A stretch of 64,000 bases of DNA, taken from contig NW_024043372.1 in assembly GCF_014851395.1 (NCBI RefSeq), forward strand, positions 6,275,490 through 6,339,489, given 5' to 3'. The first letter of the stretch is position 1. Every line of letters starts with the position of its first letter. The notes below the pieces were generated by a model. That model was not told the DNA's origin and searched no databases. It saw nothing but the letters and a program-made list of their open reading frames with translations. This document shows positions 23,800-37,240 of the stretch, in pieces. The position numbers and the translations under genes were made by a program. This stretch comes from Micropterus salmoides (Eukaryota; Chordata; Actinopteri; Centrarchiformes; Centrarchidae).

Positions 23800-25859
23800 C
23801 TTCAAAAGTAGGGAGTCACCACTTTTTTGGTCTCTCTTGTTTACCATGCCAGTAAATCTGAATGAAATTTGCTTGGGTTCTCATGGTTTCTGTAAAATGA
23901 ACTGAACCATTAAATTTTGGAGAATCTAACCGATCTAATGTGTAGCATGTCCATATTGCATATTTGTATTCTGGTAGTTGTTTGTTATGGCCGAAATATT
24001 AAAAGTGTAGCGTAAACTCTTGATACTTACTGATGTTAGTCGGACGTAATTGAAACTACTACTTAAGAAAGCCCCTTCCGTTTAAACTTTCAAAGAGAGA
24101 GCAACATTGTCCTTTCCAAAAAAGCCATTTTTTAGTTTCAGAGAGTTTCCTTCAGCTGTTTCTCCACCATCTCCAGGTGGTTTTAATGTTTTGCAGCTGT
24201 GATTAGCGCCTTCATTTCCTTTGTACATTGCATTATGGGAGAATAGTGTACAACAACAACACCACCACACTAAATATCTGTTTTTTTAGTATGAATATTG
24301 ACTGTTGAGTGCACTTACTTTCCAGTGTGTAGCATGGATTTGGACACAGCTGAAGGCTCATGAACTTTCTTTGTCAAAAACACTAAAGCTACAGCTTCCT
24401 CTATTTTGAATGTGATGCAGAGCAAATGCTAGGTATGTTATTGGCACATCACAAAGCTATTATAACTTTCTCTATAACTTCCCACCTTGAAGTACATATG
24501 GTTATGCTTGATGTATCTAGTGGGTCTCAAAAGGATAATCCAAACCAATAAACAGAAGCATGTGATGCTGTCAAACTGTGATGTTTTGCTATGTTTTATA
24601 CCAAAAGAAGGGATGAGAAAACCTTCTCGTGGATTACACACTGCTGTTAAGAAGATGGCCTGTGTGTTATTTCTTTTATCTTCATTTTGTCACATCTGTG
24701 GGTGGAGACAGATGAAATTTGTTTTAAGCAGACTGGGTGAATCCCAGTTCATTGTCTCAATTAGTGTCACTCAGCATCTCAATTAACTGGAAAAGAAAAC
24801 TCTCCTCTTTTTTATTTTCTCCACTTGCATTGTGTTTAAGGCTGAGAAGGAAGCTGTACACTTATATTAAAATGTAGGCTAAGTCTAGCTCAGAGACTGC
24901 AGATAACATTATATTTATATCATAGTGAAATGCCAAAATGCCCTGTATAGCTCTGTTGAAAATCTCCCAAAACAATGGTAGGGGAAACATTAGTGTACCG
25001 ATGACACACATAGCAAATTAAAGACCTTAATAAACCATTGAAATGAGCTATTTCAATTTGAGGGCACCAGTTGCTTTGATCCCGAAAATGTATAAAAGAA
25101 TGGATTAGTATTTGAATTTTATTTCATAGGTAACATATTTCCAATCCTGAACATACAACTTTTGTGCTGATGTGAGATTAAAGCTTTTGCTAATTTTCAA
25201 CTCTTGTCCTTAGTGTCCCTTTTTAGCTGAATAATTGATAGGGTAATTGTCAGAAAATGAATTGACAGCAGTTTTGATGATTGCGTAGTCTTATGCCACT
25301 TTAAAGTAAATCAAGGTCACATTCACGCTGGTGCTTTTCTGTTTTTAAATCATTATAACATCTTTTGTTTTGGACTTGTTAGACAATAGGCAATTTGAAG
25401 ACCTTGGGTTCAGTTGTGAAGTTTTGTTTACTATTGTCTGAATGATTAATCTGTGAAGGAAGGAAAAAACAAAACAGATTAATCACTAATAAAAATAGTC
25501 ATTAGTTTACCCCCTAAAGGGAACACTCAGGTTGGAGGGAGGTAAGAAGATGGTGGTGTGCCGTAAACAACACAACCCTTTTGTGTGCAATGATATGTCT
25601 AACTTGGTAGTACTGTAAACAAATATATTAAAATGTACACATTACCTGTATGTAGGTCATCACTGTAAGCTGCATATATGTAGTAACTCAGACCATGGTT
25701 TCAGTGTGGTGCAGATGTGGTTCAATAAATGGAAAGAGCTGGATGATTCAGTTGTGTCCTAAAAATGTAGCACACAATAGTCTAAATATGTCAATGTCAC
25801 AGTAGCAGCAGTAGGTCAGCTGGATGCTTAGCATGAAGGAAAACAGGAAAAATGTGTCA
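23800..25859. other. Intron 1 of chd6, middle part
   Basis: AT-rich, gene-free. Open frames below 100 codons on either strand show no family features. No repeat with recognisable ends was found. Confidence 0.5.
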
Positions 25860-26290
25860 TCAGGAGATGCTGGAGAGGTGGAGATGTGTGCGACGATTAT
25901 TTATATAATTAATACGAGAAGGCTGAGTCTCGCTGTGTTGTTACCGAGGCCAAGCTGCCACTGACAACACTCTCTGCCCCTTTGTTTGTTCCCTCGTGGG
26001 AGCATCGTACAGCTGAAGCAGGGAGGCGCGAGGAGGAGCAGTCTTCATTTTAAAGATGCTCTCCTCGCTTTATGCATGCAAACCACACGCCTGTTGGGCT
26101 GAATTTGGTTCTGATTTAGCACAGCCGGCCGCTCCTCCTCGTCCCTCAGGTGAATCGACTCCTGATGATTCTCAGACGCAGCAGCTGTCGGGCTCTTATG
26201 ATATTATGTACGAGCGAAGGGAATAAGGTCATTGAAAAGAGAGCGGGTCTTTCCACTGAGGCGGCCAAGTAGGATTTCTGTCTGTGTGTT
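25860..26290. promoter_or_regulatory. CpG-enriched, non-repetitive island in intron 1
   Basis: About 430 bp in which CpG and GC content stand out from the surrounding AT-rich intron. It includes GGCGCGAGGAGG, GCCGGCCGCTCC and GAGGCGGCC segments and a POU/octamer-like TATGCATGCAAA. It does not resemble the repeats seen elsewhere. It could be a conserved regulatory element or alternative promoter. Only composition and motifs are seen. Confidence 0.3.
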
Positions 26291-27837
26291 CAGGGTTTGG
26301 TAGATAAAATATCAGAAAATAGTAAAAACCTGCCCATTACAATATCTAGCCCAAGGTGATGTCTTCACATTGCTTGCTTTGTCTGACCAAATTACAACTT
26401 GGAATGATTCTTTCTGAACCGAGAGATCCAGACAGTTTTGCATATATGGGTTTTCGGCCAGTGACTTTCCCTGTTCTTTAGCTGCTGTAAAAACGAGTTT
26501 AGATTTCAGATGTGGCCTTGTACACATGCACTGGTGTGTGCTGTGCCTTCTGCCACATAAGGCTGCAAAATGAGTGAGCAGCAGGCAGTTGTTTCATTTC
26601 TGACAACTGCATGCTCGTGCATCAATATTCATGGGTGACAGGTGTGTGTGCGGGGAAAAAAACAACCTCCACTTTCCAGCTTAGATTTAAATGCTATCAT
26701 TTTTTGGTGGGGACAAGAAGAACAGGAAGTCCATATCTCCTTTACGTCACTATTTCCCCTTTTCTTACATTACACATCTTACACAGGCTCTCGCCGTCTG
26801 TTATCTCTAGTGTCGGTGAGGAAGTTTCTTCTGCTGTATCACCTGTAGGAACACCTAGATTCCTAGCACACTGAGCTCAAATGTAATTTAACTTTCAGAG
26901 GATAAAAAAGCTCTAGTGGGACTTCATGTGATGCCAGTCAAGTCATTTTTATGGTATTTACACTATGCTCTATTTGCTGGCCTTTAACATAGATTGACAG
27001 TGAAATATGAAGGTAAGAGGTGGCTACATGCAGCTATGTAAGGCCATAGTCGCACCAAATCAAGCGTTGTGGCGATTTAGCGCAGGGTTGTGCTCGACTG
27101 GGTGTGTTTATTTGTGCTTTAGAACCTAACTGCTTTGAAACAACCCGGTTTCAGTGATATTTCAGGCTGACTGTGGAGCAGTTTGGCTGGTCTGATCGCT
27201 GGCTTAGGTGATTAGCCAATGCAGCCTGACCTCTGTTTGAGTTTCTCCAAAGGCTGCTGTGTTTCCTGCAACCCACTGCTGCAGTCTGAACGCACTACCC
27301 TCATTATCCATGCATTAAAATGAATGGGAGGACTGTCGTTTTTCACTGCAGTGCTAGATTTGGTGTAAATACGCTTGTTACTGTAAACACGTGCAATAAA
27401 TACTTTATCATTACACCTGTTCAACAAGTGTAAACATAAAAAGAAAGTGATATTTTAATCTGCTTTGTCCAGTCTTTCGCTGTGTTTTACACAAGCACAG
27501 CACGCTAGCTCAGCTAATATCAAACTGTTACAAGCTGAAGTGAAAGCTCTGAGTTTGTTGTCTGTTTAGCTTAGTTTGCCTCTTACCTGGCACATTGTTG
27601 TAAACTTTGCTGAACAGTGACCAGACGCTCCCATCAACCAGCGGTAACGTTACCTACAGGCAGTGAAAGACAGCAGTAGAAAGAGGACGAGATGGAGGAT
27701 GACGACATGTTTGTTTTAGATTTGTTTCCGCTGAGATATTATTGTGTGTATATAGTGACTTTGCTTTAATTATTTAAAACTTAAATAAAACCAGGCAGCT
27801 AATATGCATACTTCAATCATTTTTTATTTATTGCAAG
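26291..27837. other. Intron 1 of chd6, gene-free
   Basis: No exon or defined repeat is recognised. The block around 27040-27700 is slightly GC-richer and may be old repeat material. Confidence 0.5.
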
Positions 27838-28366
27838 TAGGGCTGAGCAATAAAACGATAATGATGATTATCGCAATATAAGTTTCCTCAATAACAATAT
27901 AGCAAATATTCAGTATATTGTCAATAAATGTTTGTTTTAATTCATTTGAATCATGAATGAATAAGCACTTAATTCTTCTATTAAAAATATTTATTTTGTT
28001 GAGGAAAAGGGACTGAAAGAAGATTTACTAATCATATTTGTTAAAAAAAAGATTTTATCAGAATAGTTTTGAATGTTCTACCTCAGATTTGTGATGTGAT
28101 CCACTGTTTGGCATCAAGTATTTGTCATGACCATAAAGAAAAGTTTAAAACCACAGTTAACCATCTGGTTTCTTTATCTTTCACTCAGGAGCAAAAATCA
28201 GCCTTTAAACTTGAAAGAAATAATGATTTGACATTCATTGTCAGAATTATCGATATCGAATGGTATGAAATGTTTTTATTGTGACAACAATAAAGCCCAT
28301 ATTGTCATTGCAATATTGTACAAAGTTATCGCACATCGTTGATTTTCCTAATATCGTGCAGGCTTA
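27838..28366. mobile_element. hAT-type element remnant
   Basis: The left end TAGGGCTGAGCAATAA is followed by ACGATAATGATGATTATCGC, and the right end AATATCGTGCAGGCTTA is its degenerate mirror. Flanking 8-mers do not match, so the target duplication is lost or the right end is misplaced. An open frame of 71 codons inside is not transposase-like. Confidence 0.65.
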
Positions 28367-30329
28367 ATCATGATGGTGTGACATTTGTTGGGGTCTGTAC
28401 CAAACAAACATGTTTTCTCTCATCTGGAGAACAAGATTTGTAGGCCAGGTCATCTCTGCGGCACTACAGTACTTTATTACAATGCTGTTTGAACATTGAA
28501 CATATTATGATTTCAGTTAATTGTACAGCTGTGTATTCTCCCCTTTGGATGGAGCAGTGACCCCCGCCCTCCCCTGAAAAGTACTAATGGGCCTAATAGA
28601 CCCCATTTCAGACAATCCTGGTAATGTAATATAGATCGTCTGCACCCTATATTACCAAATCACACGTGCTACCCATTCCATTTACAGAAACGGTGAGAAT
28701 ATTTCACACCTAAAAATGACTTGAGCTCTACACTCAACACAGACTTAATAAAACACAGTTGCACATACTTTCTCTACTTGATGCTGTGTATTTGCTAAAT
28801 ATTACGTGCATGATGTTATCATATTGGAACTTTATTATCTTTCCTAAAATAAAATGCTTGACAGGGTAGTCCAAGAAAAGACATAGAAGCGAGCTTACCC
28901 AACCAATGAACAGTGTCACAAGCAAAGGGTCGACCATAGATTGTCAGGGTGAGGAAAGTAGAAGGGATATACTTTTTTGCCAACAAGCTAATGATAACAT
29001 TAATAGATATATTGATCTTGGTTAGAAGAAGGACAAATAAACCCGTCTAATTCAGGATGAGATTTGTTTTGGCAGTTACCTTTCAAGCCCACAGATAATA
29101 AAAAAAAAAATAGATTTGTGGTTGAATATTATTTTGTTTGCAAGATATTGTTCATGTACACAAAGAGATTGCTTGATTGACATATTGCTCACACTAATTT
29201 AGTCTCTATGGCAACAGTGTCTGTGTTCAATTTCACTTCATGCCCTCCACATGACGCATCCTCACACATGACGGGCGTAATGCATTATATATGCCCCGCC
29301 TCTCAAGAGTAGAGCTCCGAGCGTACACAGTGTTGGTGTCGGTGGGTGTGCCGCATACCCCAAAGCATTTAACCGATCAGATATCACTGTGCTGTGTCTG
29401 CACTGCATTTCCCAGATATCACCTGGTAATCTGTTGGTATGGGTGGTAATCTGATTGATTCTCTGTTGATGAGGGTTGCTTTTGTGTTGATAATGCTCTT
29501 TTTATCACCAGTCATGTCACTAACAACTTTCCCGTTTTCAACTGTTTGTGCTTCTGCGTGTTTGCAGCACTTATGTTGACAGGTGTGTGTGTGTATAGGA
29601 AAATTAATTGGCACACTCACCTGCAATTAAATCACTTTAGTGACAGAATATAGACCGAAGGATTAAGTGTCTCACTTTTAAAGAAGGCAGTTATGAGTCT
29701 GGTATAAACGTCTGTGCAGGTGCTGCATTGGTCCCAAATGGTACAGTGAGACAGGTGGTGGGAGTGCCCGACTGTGTCTGCTGCTCCTGCTGAGCAGCGT
29801 ACCACACATTTTATCATCCATGTGTTAAGCAGCAAAAGGCCGATTCTGCTGAATGTCATGTACGGAGTGTACAAAATATAAGGAGCACCTGCTCTTTCCA
29901 TGAAGCACCATGAAGCTGATGATCCGCTACTGAGATCACCTGTTGTACATCTGCTTCTATAGGTGATTTATTGAAGTTGACAATAAAGTTAAATAAACTA
30001 ATGATGATGGAATGAGTGCACAACACTTCAAACTTACTGCTGTACCTGCTGTTCTTCACATAGAATAGATGTGTAAAAGTCACCTTCTGCCAGAAAAGCA
30101 GTAAGAAAATCTCTAAACGAACTTCTTACGTAGATTTACGTTTTTTAATATTCTCCAAGCGCCGCCTAAAATGTTGAGCTTGCATTAACAGCGTACAAAC
30201 CATACACACAGCTGTTCACTTCTGTCTTGTTGGAGCAGCACTTTGTGTGCTGTTGTGTTGTGCACATGGTTTCTTTTTTCAGACTTGACTGTGATTGTTG
30301 GAAAAAGCAATATTTGGCATCCTTAGATA
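28367..30329. other. Intron 1 of chd6, gene-free
   Basis: AT-rich with no recognisable exon. A small motif-rich patch at 29202-29300 is listed separately. Confidence 0.5.
29202..29300. promoter_or_regulatory. Promoter-like patch: X-box, CRE-like and TATA/GC motifs
   Basis: GTCTCTATGGCAAC (29202-29215) fits the RFX X-box. It is followed by TGACGCAT (29252-29259), a second TGACG, and TTATATATGCCCCGCC, a TATA-like sequence joined to a GC box. The combination within 100 bp resembles a small promoter or enhancer. No exon or donor consistent with it was identified. Confidence 0.25.
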
Positions 30330-31015
30330 TAGGGCTGGGGGCGATTCATTACGTAAATACGTCGACTTGCATTACGTGCGTCAACGTGTACATCCGGTGT
30401 TAGTGGGATTCCCCCAGACAAGCTCCAGCTAGAACACCGCGCTTTTGACCGTCTAACGTTTGGGAGTATTTTAGACAGACACTCAACAACGTGCTGCTCC
30501 ATGAACTCTCTGAATTGGAAATATATTCACTGCAGCACAACAGCTGAATCTAACATTACAGACAATCTATGACTGTACAGGTCTGTGAATTGTTTTATTT
30601 TCTTTTCCCCACACTGATGCAGAAATACATTTTGTTATCTTACTGTATTACTCAATATTGAAATAAATCCATGTCAGAAACTTTTAAAGTTTTAAGTAAA
30701 GTAGCCTAATTAATGTCTGTTTATTATTATCACAACAGATCAGTGACATGGAAATCTGATTTATTTTAAGATATGCTTCTATTGTCTTTATTGTAATGTG
30801 CTTCATCAGGATGATTGAATTAAATATTGATTTATTGATTACACATGTTTTTGATATTCATTTTGGATAAATTTGTATGTTCGAGTAATGTATTGAGTAA
30901 TAGGCAACTTTTTTTTATTTTATAGAATACACCAAATTAGTTGTCAGATTAATCGACTAATCAAAAATAATTTAGATTAATCAATTTAAAATAATAATCG
31001 TTATGTACAGCCCTA
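30330..31015. mobile_element. hAT-type MITE, 686 bp
   Basis: The left end is TAGGGCTGGGGGCGATTCA and the right end is the reverse complement of TAGGGCTGTACATAACGATT. The interior has ACGTCGAC- and ATTAATCGACTAATC-type motifs usual in fish hAT MITEs. Flanking 8-mers CTTAGATA and ATTGGATT agree at only 5 of 8 bases, so the insertion is probably old. No transposase frame remains. Confidence 0.75.
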
Positions 31016-34000
31016 ATTGGATTTGGATGGACAGTGGAGATAGTTTAAACAGCAGGAAAATTAATATCTGTCTGACATTATTGGTACAATAAAAATCACG
31101 CAAACCCTCTCAAACTCCAAAGATGCTTTTGTTATCCTTCCTGGGGGCGTTTGTGCTCTAAGATGTGTTGAATGAATCTTCTCCACAAAAGTCACAAGAT
31201 TTGACTTTGCTACCAAGAAGGGTTGCATAATGTTTGCATATATCTGGAAGATGTTGTGAAGTAATGGGCAACACTCTCGTCTTCCCTAGAAAGAAATGTG
31301 TAGAATACATTTGTTCCACCCTGAGACAACAACATACTCAACATAACAACAACATAAGACATAGGGGCGAATTGTAAAATGTATTTGGTTGTCTACATTG
31401 CACTAGTACTGTGTTGTGCTTACACTGTTAAACTACAATATTGGCACCCTAAATTTTTGCAATGGAATAAAAAAGTACACAGTGTTCCTGTTTATGTTGT
31501 AGAGGACTGGTTAGAAGCAACACTGGCAGCACCCATGGAACCTGGCTTTACCTGATATGTTTAGAAATTACACTGGATAATGAGATCTTTTACCAAAACA
31601 AATTGGTCATAGTAATGCTGGATGGATGTTCATGTGCAAACAAACATTGTGGAAAGTTGTCACATGAATTTGTACCTATTTCTGTCATTCCTGTGGTCTA
31701 GGGAATCCATACAGACTGGGAAAATGTTTTTTAATGCAGGTTTTTGCTTTAGTTGTGATATTAAAAAAGAATTGCTATGTACAGCCTAATTTATTGTAAT
31801 TTTTCAACTGTAATATCAAACATTCCCTGTAGGTCCAGTGGCTCAGGTGTGAAGATATGGTGGTCTTCCTTGTTTAGTGTGTTTATATGATGGTAAACTG
31901 ATTATTTCAGAGTTTTGGACTGTTAACACCTCTGAAGACTTTTATCTTGGACTTTCTAACTACCGTTTTCCAATGTTTTATGACATTTTATAGATGAAAC
32001 AATTCAATGAGAAGATGAGGCACATTAATCGGTAATGTAGGGCCCCAAGAAATCCTTTTTTCCCCCCCTGATGTTTTTCCAGATTACTTGTTTTCTTTTC
32101 TTTTTTTCTGAATTCTGTGTTTTATGATTCAAGCACATTTTATCATTAGAGAGTGTAATCATGAGGTGGATAAAAAAAAATGCTTTATGCTAGGAACCCC
32201 CCCCCGATTTTTATAAATTGCACCCAGATTCAGTCTTTGCAGATTTCACAATTCAGCAATTCTGTCTGCTTTTTTCTATGTGGCAATCATAGGGCCCTAA
32301 TAATGGAAATAATAGTTAGCTGTAGACCTACATGTGATGACGAGTCAGTCAGTCAGTGTCACATGTTCAGTGTTACAACAGTCTGAAATGAAACCTTGAG
32401 TGTGTAGTGAAAAAAATATATGATTTGTACTTTTGCGATGTTGGAGGTATTTGCCTCCAAGGCAGGCAGGGTACTTATAAGATGTTTCAGCGGTTGGGTA
32501 GTCTTGTGGAACCAGTTTCTGTCCCACTGTCCGACCTGTTCTTGAAAGCCCCACCATATATTCAGAGACACTTGACTTCCTAACAAGGCTCAGTGGTGTT
32601 AGTGTTACATAGAGCTTGAGGTTGTTTTGTGCTTGAAGAAAAGTTTGTGTACAAATAAATAAACCCTGGAGGAGTAAAAATCTGGTTTCTTGAACCTCTG
32701 AGGAAGGAAACAGAATTGTTTATTTACTCTTTAATTTACACTTGTGTGTTTTTTAAGTTTGGTTGGTGCCTTTTTGTAGAATCTCTGCTTTAGGGATTTA
32801 TTTGCTCACTGTAAATGTTGGTCTCCACATATGTCATGTCCATTTTAACCAAACTCAATAATATTGATTAATTTCTAGTGTGTGTGTGTGTGTGAGTATG
32901 AAAGTGTATGACTTGAGCTTTCAGCCGCTCTTTCTCCTGCATGGCTAGTGGAGACCGTGTGTGAGCGTTGCTGTTAAAATGGGACCTTGCCAGAGTAGAC
33001 ACGTTTTGACACATGTCATTCAGATGTTTGTTTAACTGGATTGTAGCTTTCCTGCTTCACTTCAAAAGGGTGATGGGTTTTTTTTAGACCTTCTTCTGCC
33101 TTGTTAAGTGCTGATCAAGGTAAAACTAACTGCAGTTCATTTGTCCTTAGTTTGATTAGGTTTAGTTTGTTTTGTTTTTTTGAGTAACAGGAGAAACATG
33201 TCTAAAATAAGTAGGAATTCACTTATGAGTTTTTATGGAAAAACAAACAACAAAATAAAAAATCATCAACACACAATTCTTTACAACAGCTTTAATTCAC
33301 AGCACAAAATTTTATGTATATTGCATGATGAAGTACTTGTCATTTCCTAGATATTTTGTGCTAAATACTCAGTGGTGATTTGGAATGGCTCAGTTTCTCA
33401 GGAGACATTTTATAGGAGGAGACACTTTTAAGATTCCTCAATACAACTCTTAACGCCAAAGATGGCAGTTCTCAGTTTTTAACAGCCAAGGCGGGAAACA
33501 TATTTCAGCCAATCTTGTGGTTCCACTGACACATATAAGGGTCTGTTATTCGCTTTTTTAAACCTTATTTTGGGGCAAAGTCGTCAAACTTTTTCAGCGA
33601 TTTTTATCAGAGTTTACTGCCTATTCTATTCATGCAGTTTTTAACGTGCTGGTGACCAGTAGGATAGTAGGATGGTGGGTTTTCACTGAAAATGGGTCTT
33701 TTATTTTCATGGAATTGCAAAGGGCAGATGAAACAGATTGAAACGGACTAAAGACTGACTCGCTCGGGATTTTCTCTCGTGTAGGGAAGCTTATACACTG
33801 AGGAAAATGGATGTTAGAAGGATGAAGGTATGCTTAAATGCACATTCAGATTAGCAGACAGATAAGTACATTTCTTAGGAGGAGTTGCGGTAAAGTGGTA
33901 AAACTGACACTCTGCCTACATTTAATTTTCCTTCAAGTTATGTTGGAAAGACCAGACATTAAAGCTTTCTGGAAACTTGTTTGCCACATCTAACATCAGT

Positions 34001-36974
34001 ACTGCATTGTTCTCCTGGGAAACCCTGAAGTTGTGCAGTGATCTTTGTGGGCGACCATGGGTATCCTAATGTTTCAAAGGAGTACTGTGCATAATGTACA
34101 TCATAAGTGACATGGGAGCCCAGTTATGAGTCTTTTCTCAGGTTTTTTCCTGTCTCTGTTAGCTTTCACAGTTAGAAATCCCTCCCAAAACGTGTCATTG
34201 TCAGGAAAAATGTGAGATTTCATAACTTGAGCTAAACAAACAAAAAAAAACTAAACCATGTTCTTATATAGTGGGTCCTTAGAATTAAAAATAATCATCT
34301 AAGTAGGCAGAGGCTGCAGGGTGACTCGCATCCTAAAGGCGAAACCCCTGTCTGTCCATATATTTCAATAATCTTAGAGAGGCATGGAGTGAATGAATTC
34401 TATTTGCTTTGGTCCTGTCCACCTCAACATCCCTGCATGACCAACTCCACCGGCAATATTGCTTTCTAAAAGCGTTTCAGATACAGCGTGGAACTGTGTA
34501 AAGAATGTTCTGTACTGGTTATTCTGAAATTATTCCATTTCTCTTTGCTGTGTCATTGCAGCTCAAAACCAACCCTGGCACCAATGTTTACACTCAAACC
34601 TCAGTGAAAGCTAAAGTGGTTGCCATTCAGGGTGTGGACATCTACCAGCCACTGACGGATAAATGTTCAAATTCCCCAACAACTCAAAACTAAATTATTG
34701 CTGGTGTTTATCTCTCACCATGTTGCCGTTTGTGGGAATCCCCTCCCTCACACATTTATCCCATTTCTCCACTACAGTAATGTTGATAACTTAATACCCG
34801 TTAAAATCACAAGATCTTCAAGTGGTTCTTCCCCGAGGACAGATCAAGAATTGTTAAACATATAATACTTTTGATTATTAGTGTGAAAAACTGAGTCACT
34901 CTGGTATTTCAGCAGCGTACAATAGAGGTTACTTTGGCACTACTAATACTACTAGTATTCTTAACAAATGAGATACTGAATCTGTTTCTGAACTGATCCC
35001 TGATGTGGAAATCAATGCTGTCCAATGATTAATCATCAGATCTGTCAACTCTTAGATTTTGGCGGTGCCAAAAGTGAAAATGTGCCATTTCAGTGTTGCA
35101 TTACCAGCTGAACCTGTGCTCTGTTGCCAGTTAATTAACATAGCTTGAATTATTTATTTGTTTATTTATTTATTTGTGGAAAGTTTCCAGCATGCTGAGA
35201 TCTGTTGCAGTGATTCGTACTGTATTTTCTTGCTTTTGTTGTTTGGAGGTCTGGTTTTCAGATTGCAATTGTGACCTGTTGATTGAAAGATGTTGATAGA
35301 CCACGCTTTCTCCTCAATTTCCCATTTCAGGATGGGAGTCAGACACAGACACAGCTGGACATACCAAGCTGATAGTGCCCATATTGATAAAGCACCAGTG
35401 CTCACAGAGTGCTTTCTAGAACATAAAAACACTTTTTGCTTTTAGTACGTCATATTCTATTAGCTGGACCTTCAAGGTGCAAATAAGTGCAAAGACAGTC
35501 AGTGTCAAATTTCTCATGCAAACATTGTTGACCTTTAGTAAAACATCTTTACAACCTGAAAGCAAATCTTTCCCGTTATATTTTGCATTATTTTGACTCC
35601 GTTTGACGCCGTTAGCTGTGTGTGTGGAGAATGTATGTGTTGAATTTCTTTCAAAAGAAACTATCTGTTGTTTTCTGTCGAAGCAGATGCCAATTTTATA
35701 AAAAACAATTTAACAAAACATATTTATTAATTACAATATGCTACACCTAATCACTGTCTTTATTCTGAACACTTACCTCAACCTGGATAACTGGATAAAA
35801 TTAAGAAACTTGGAATTCTTTTTTTCTTTGTAGCGGCCCGCCACAATATCAGCGCTGATTTGATTCTAGGCTGCAGCACAGCCTCTCGTTCGTCCCTCTC
35901 TCTCTCTTGCTCACCCCTCGCTCACTATCTCTCTCGCTCTCTCTCCCTCATGAACACAGCTGCATGAACACAGCCCCCCCTTTCACTTATCTGTGCAGAT
36001 AATCAGCTGGCAGTAAAAACAAAACACTCAGCCTCGTCTCTGGGCGTAACGCAGTGTTTTCCTCTAATGATTCCGATAATGGTAATAATGACATTTTTTG
36101 ATACACATTTGTATTGAAGCAATTCGGTCAGTGCTATAAAAGTAACGAAGCTCGGTACTCAGCCCTTTTTTGTGGTGCAAGTTCACCTACTACCAAGTTG
36201 CAGGGAGAAGGGAAAAAGTCTGAATAGGTCCCTCGTATAACTTTATTATCAGATCAAGACAATATTTTTGGGCTTGTAATGAGAGAGTGAAATAGTTCTT
36301 TGTAGTACAAGTGCTGCTGGAGATTCGACCTCTTCTCTTTTCCTTCACACACTCTTGTTTTTCCTCTTGTTTCTTTATGTCTTTGAAGTGGAGCCATATA
36401 GGTATAGAATAAGTATACTTTTTTTGTTGTAATCCTCAAGATGTCAGTCCCGTTTGGTGCTACTTGTGGCGGTAGGACTGACAGTAAGTGTGGTTTAATA
36501 GTACAGGTAACAGAATTCTGAGGGCAGCAGAACAAACTATTGTTGTTTTTAATAAAGAAGTCGGTGCAGTAATTGGCCGTTTTCTATCATACTGTGATCT
36601 GATTTCATGCTGCTCATGGCTGTGAACAGCAGGGGACAGTGAAAGGAGTTGGTTTCCTGGCTGAGAGATTAGATGTGAGCAGCCAGTTGCCTGCAGCTCT
36701 TCATCTAACAGCTCACTGTGGCTGCTTCTTACTGTCCATTCCACCATGCAAGATTTCAAACCGGTCTGTGCTAATCTCACTGACAAACACATTGCGTTTC
36801 CTGTGTGCACTTCATAATAAAAGTCACCTTGTTTTTCATCAGTTAAATGCTTTTAATGTGAAGCTGCTGTAGGACATGTTCGGTTTGCATTAGCAGCAAC
36901 TTTTCCGGGAATGTCGCCGCCCAGAGATGCTGGAGCTTTCATCAGTGACAGACATTTATTTAAATGAAAATCTT
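31016..36974. other. Intron 1 of chd6, 3' half
   Basis: AT-rich, gene-free. At 34561 an AG preceded by CTCTTTGCTGTGTCATTGC is followed by an open frame of 44 codons ending at 34693; it could be a cryptic exon or a repeat piece. A (T)n-rich area near 32060-32110, a C-run near 32200 and a TG run at 32879-32894 are simple sequence. Confidence 0.5.
35831..36064. mobile_element. Possible hAT fragment
   Basis: Starts with AGCGGCCCGCCACAATATC and ends near GCAGTGTTTTCCTC. The two ends resemble the pieces seen at 42700-42743 (GCGGCCCGCCC and GGGGAAACACTG), suggesting the same family with CAGTGTTT ends. A CT-rich run separates them. No target duplication was found. Confidence 0.3.
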
Positions 36975-37240
36975 CAGGCGAAAGGCGGGGTACACCCTGG
37001 ACAGGTCTCCAGTCCATCGCAGGGCCACACACATAGGTGTGAGTGTGACTGGTTGTTTGTCTAAGGACAATTTTAGAGACACCAATTAACCCAGCCTGCA
37101 TGTCTTTGGATGGTGTGAGGAAGCCGGAGCACCCGGAGAGAACCCACACGGACACGGGGAGAACATGCACACTGGGGTTTGAACCCACAACCTTCTTACT
37201 GTGAGGTGACAGTGCTAACCACTGCACCACCGCGCCGTCC
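36975..37240 (-). mobile_element. tRNA-headed interspersed repeat, minus strand
   Basis: On the minus strand it begins GGACGGCGCGGTGGTGCAGT, with an A-box-like GGTGCAGTGG, and a B-box-like GGGTTCAAACCCC follows. The body contains ATGTTCTCCCCGTGTC and CCAAAGACATGCAGG and runs to CTGTCCAGGGTGTACCCCGC. I know this as one of the commonest teleost repeats. It ends about 575 bp before chd6 exon 2. A 131-codon minus-strand frame over it is a repeat by-product. Confidence 0.85.
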
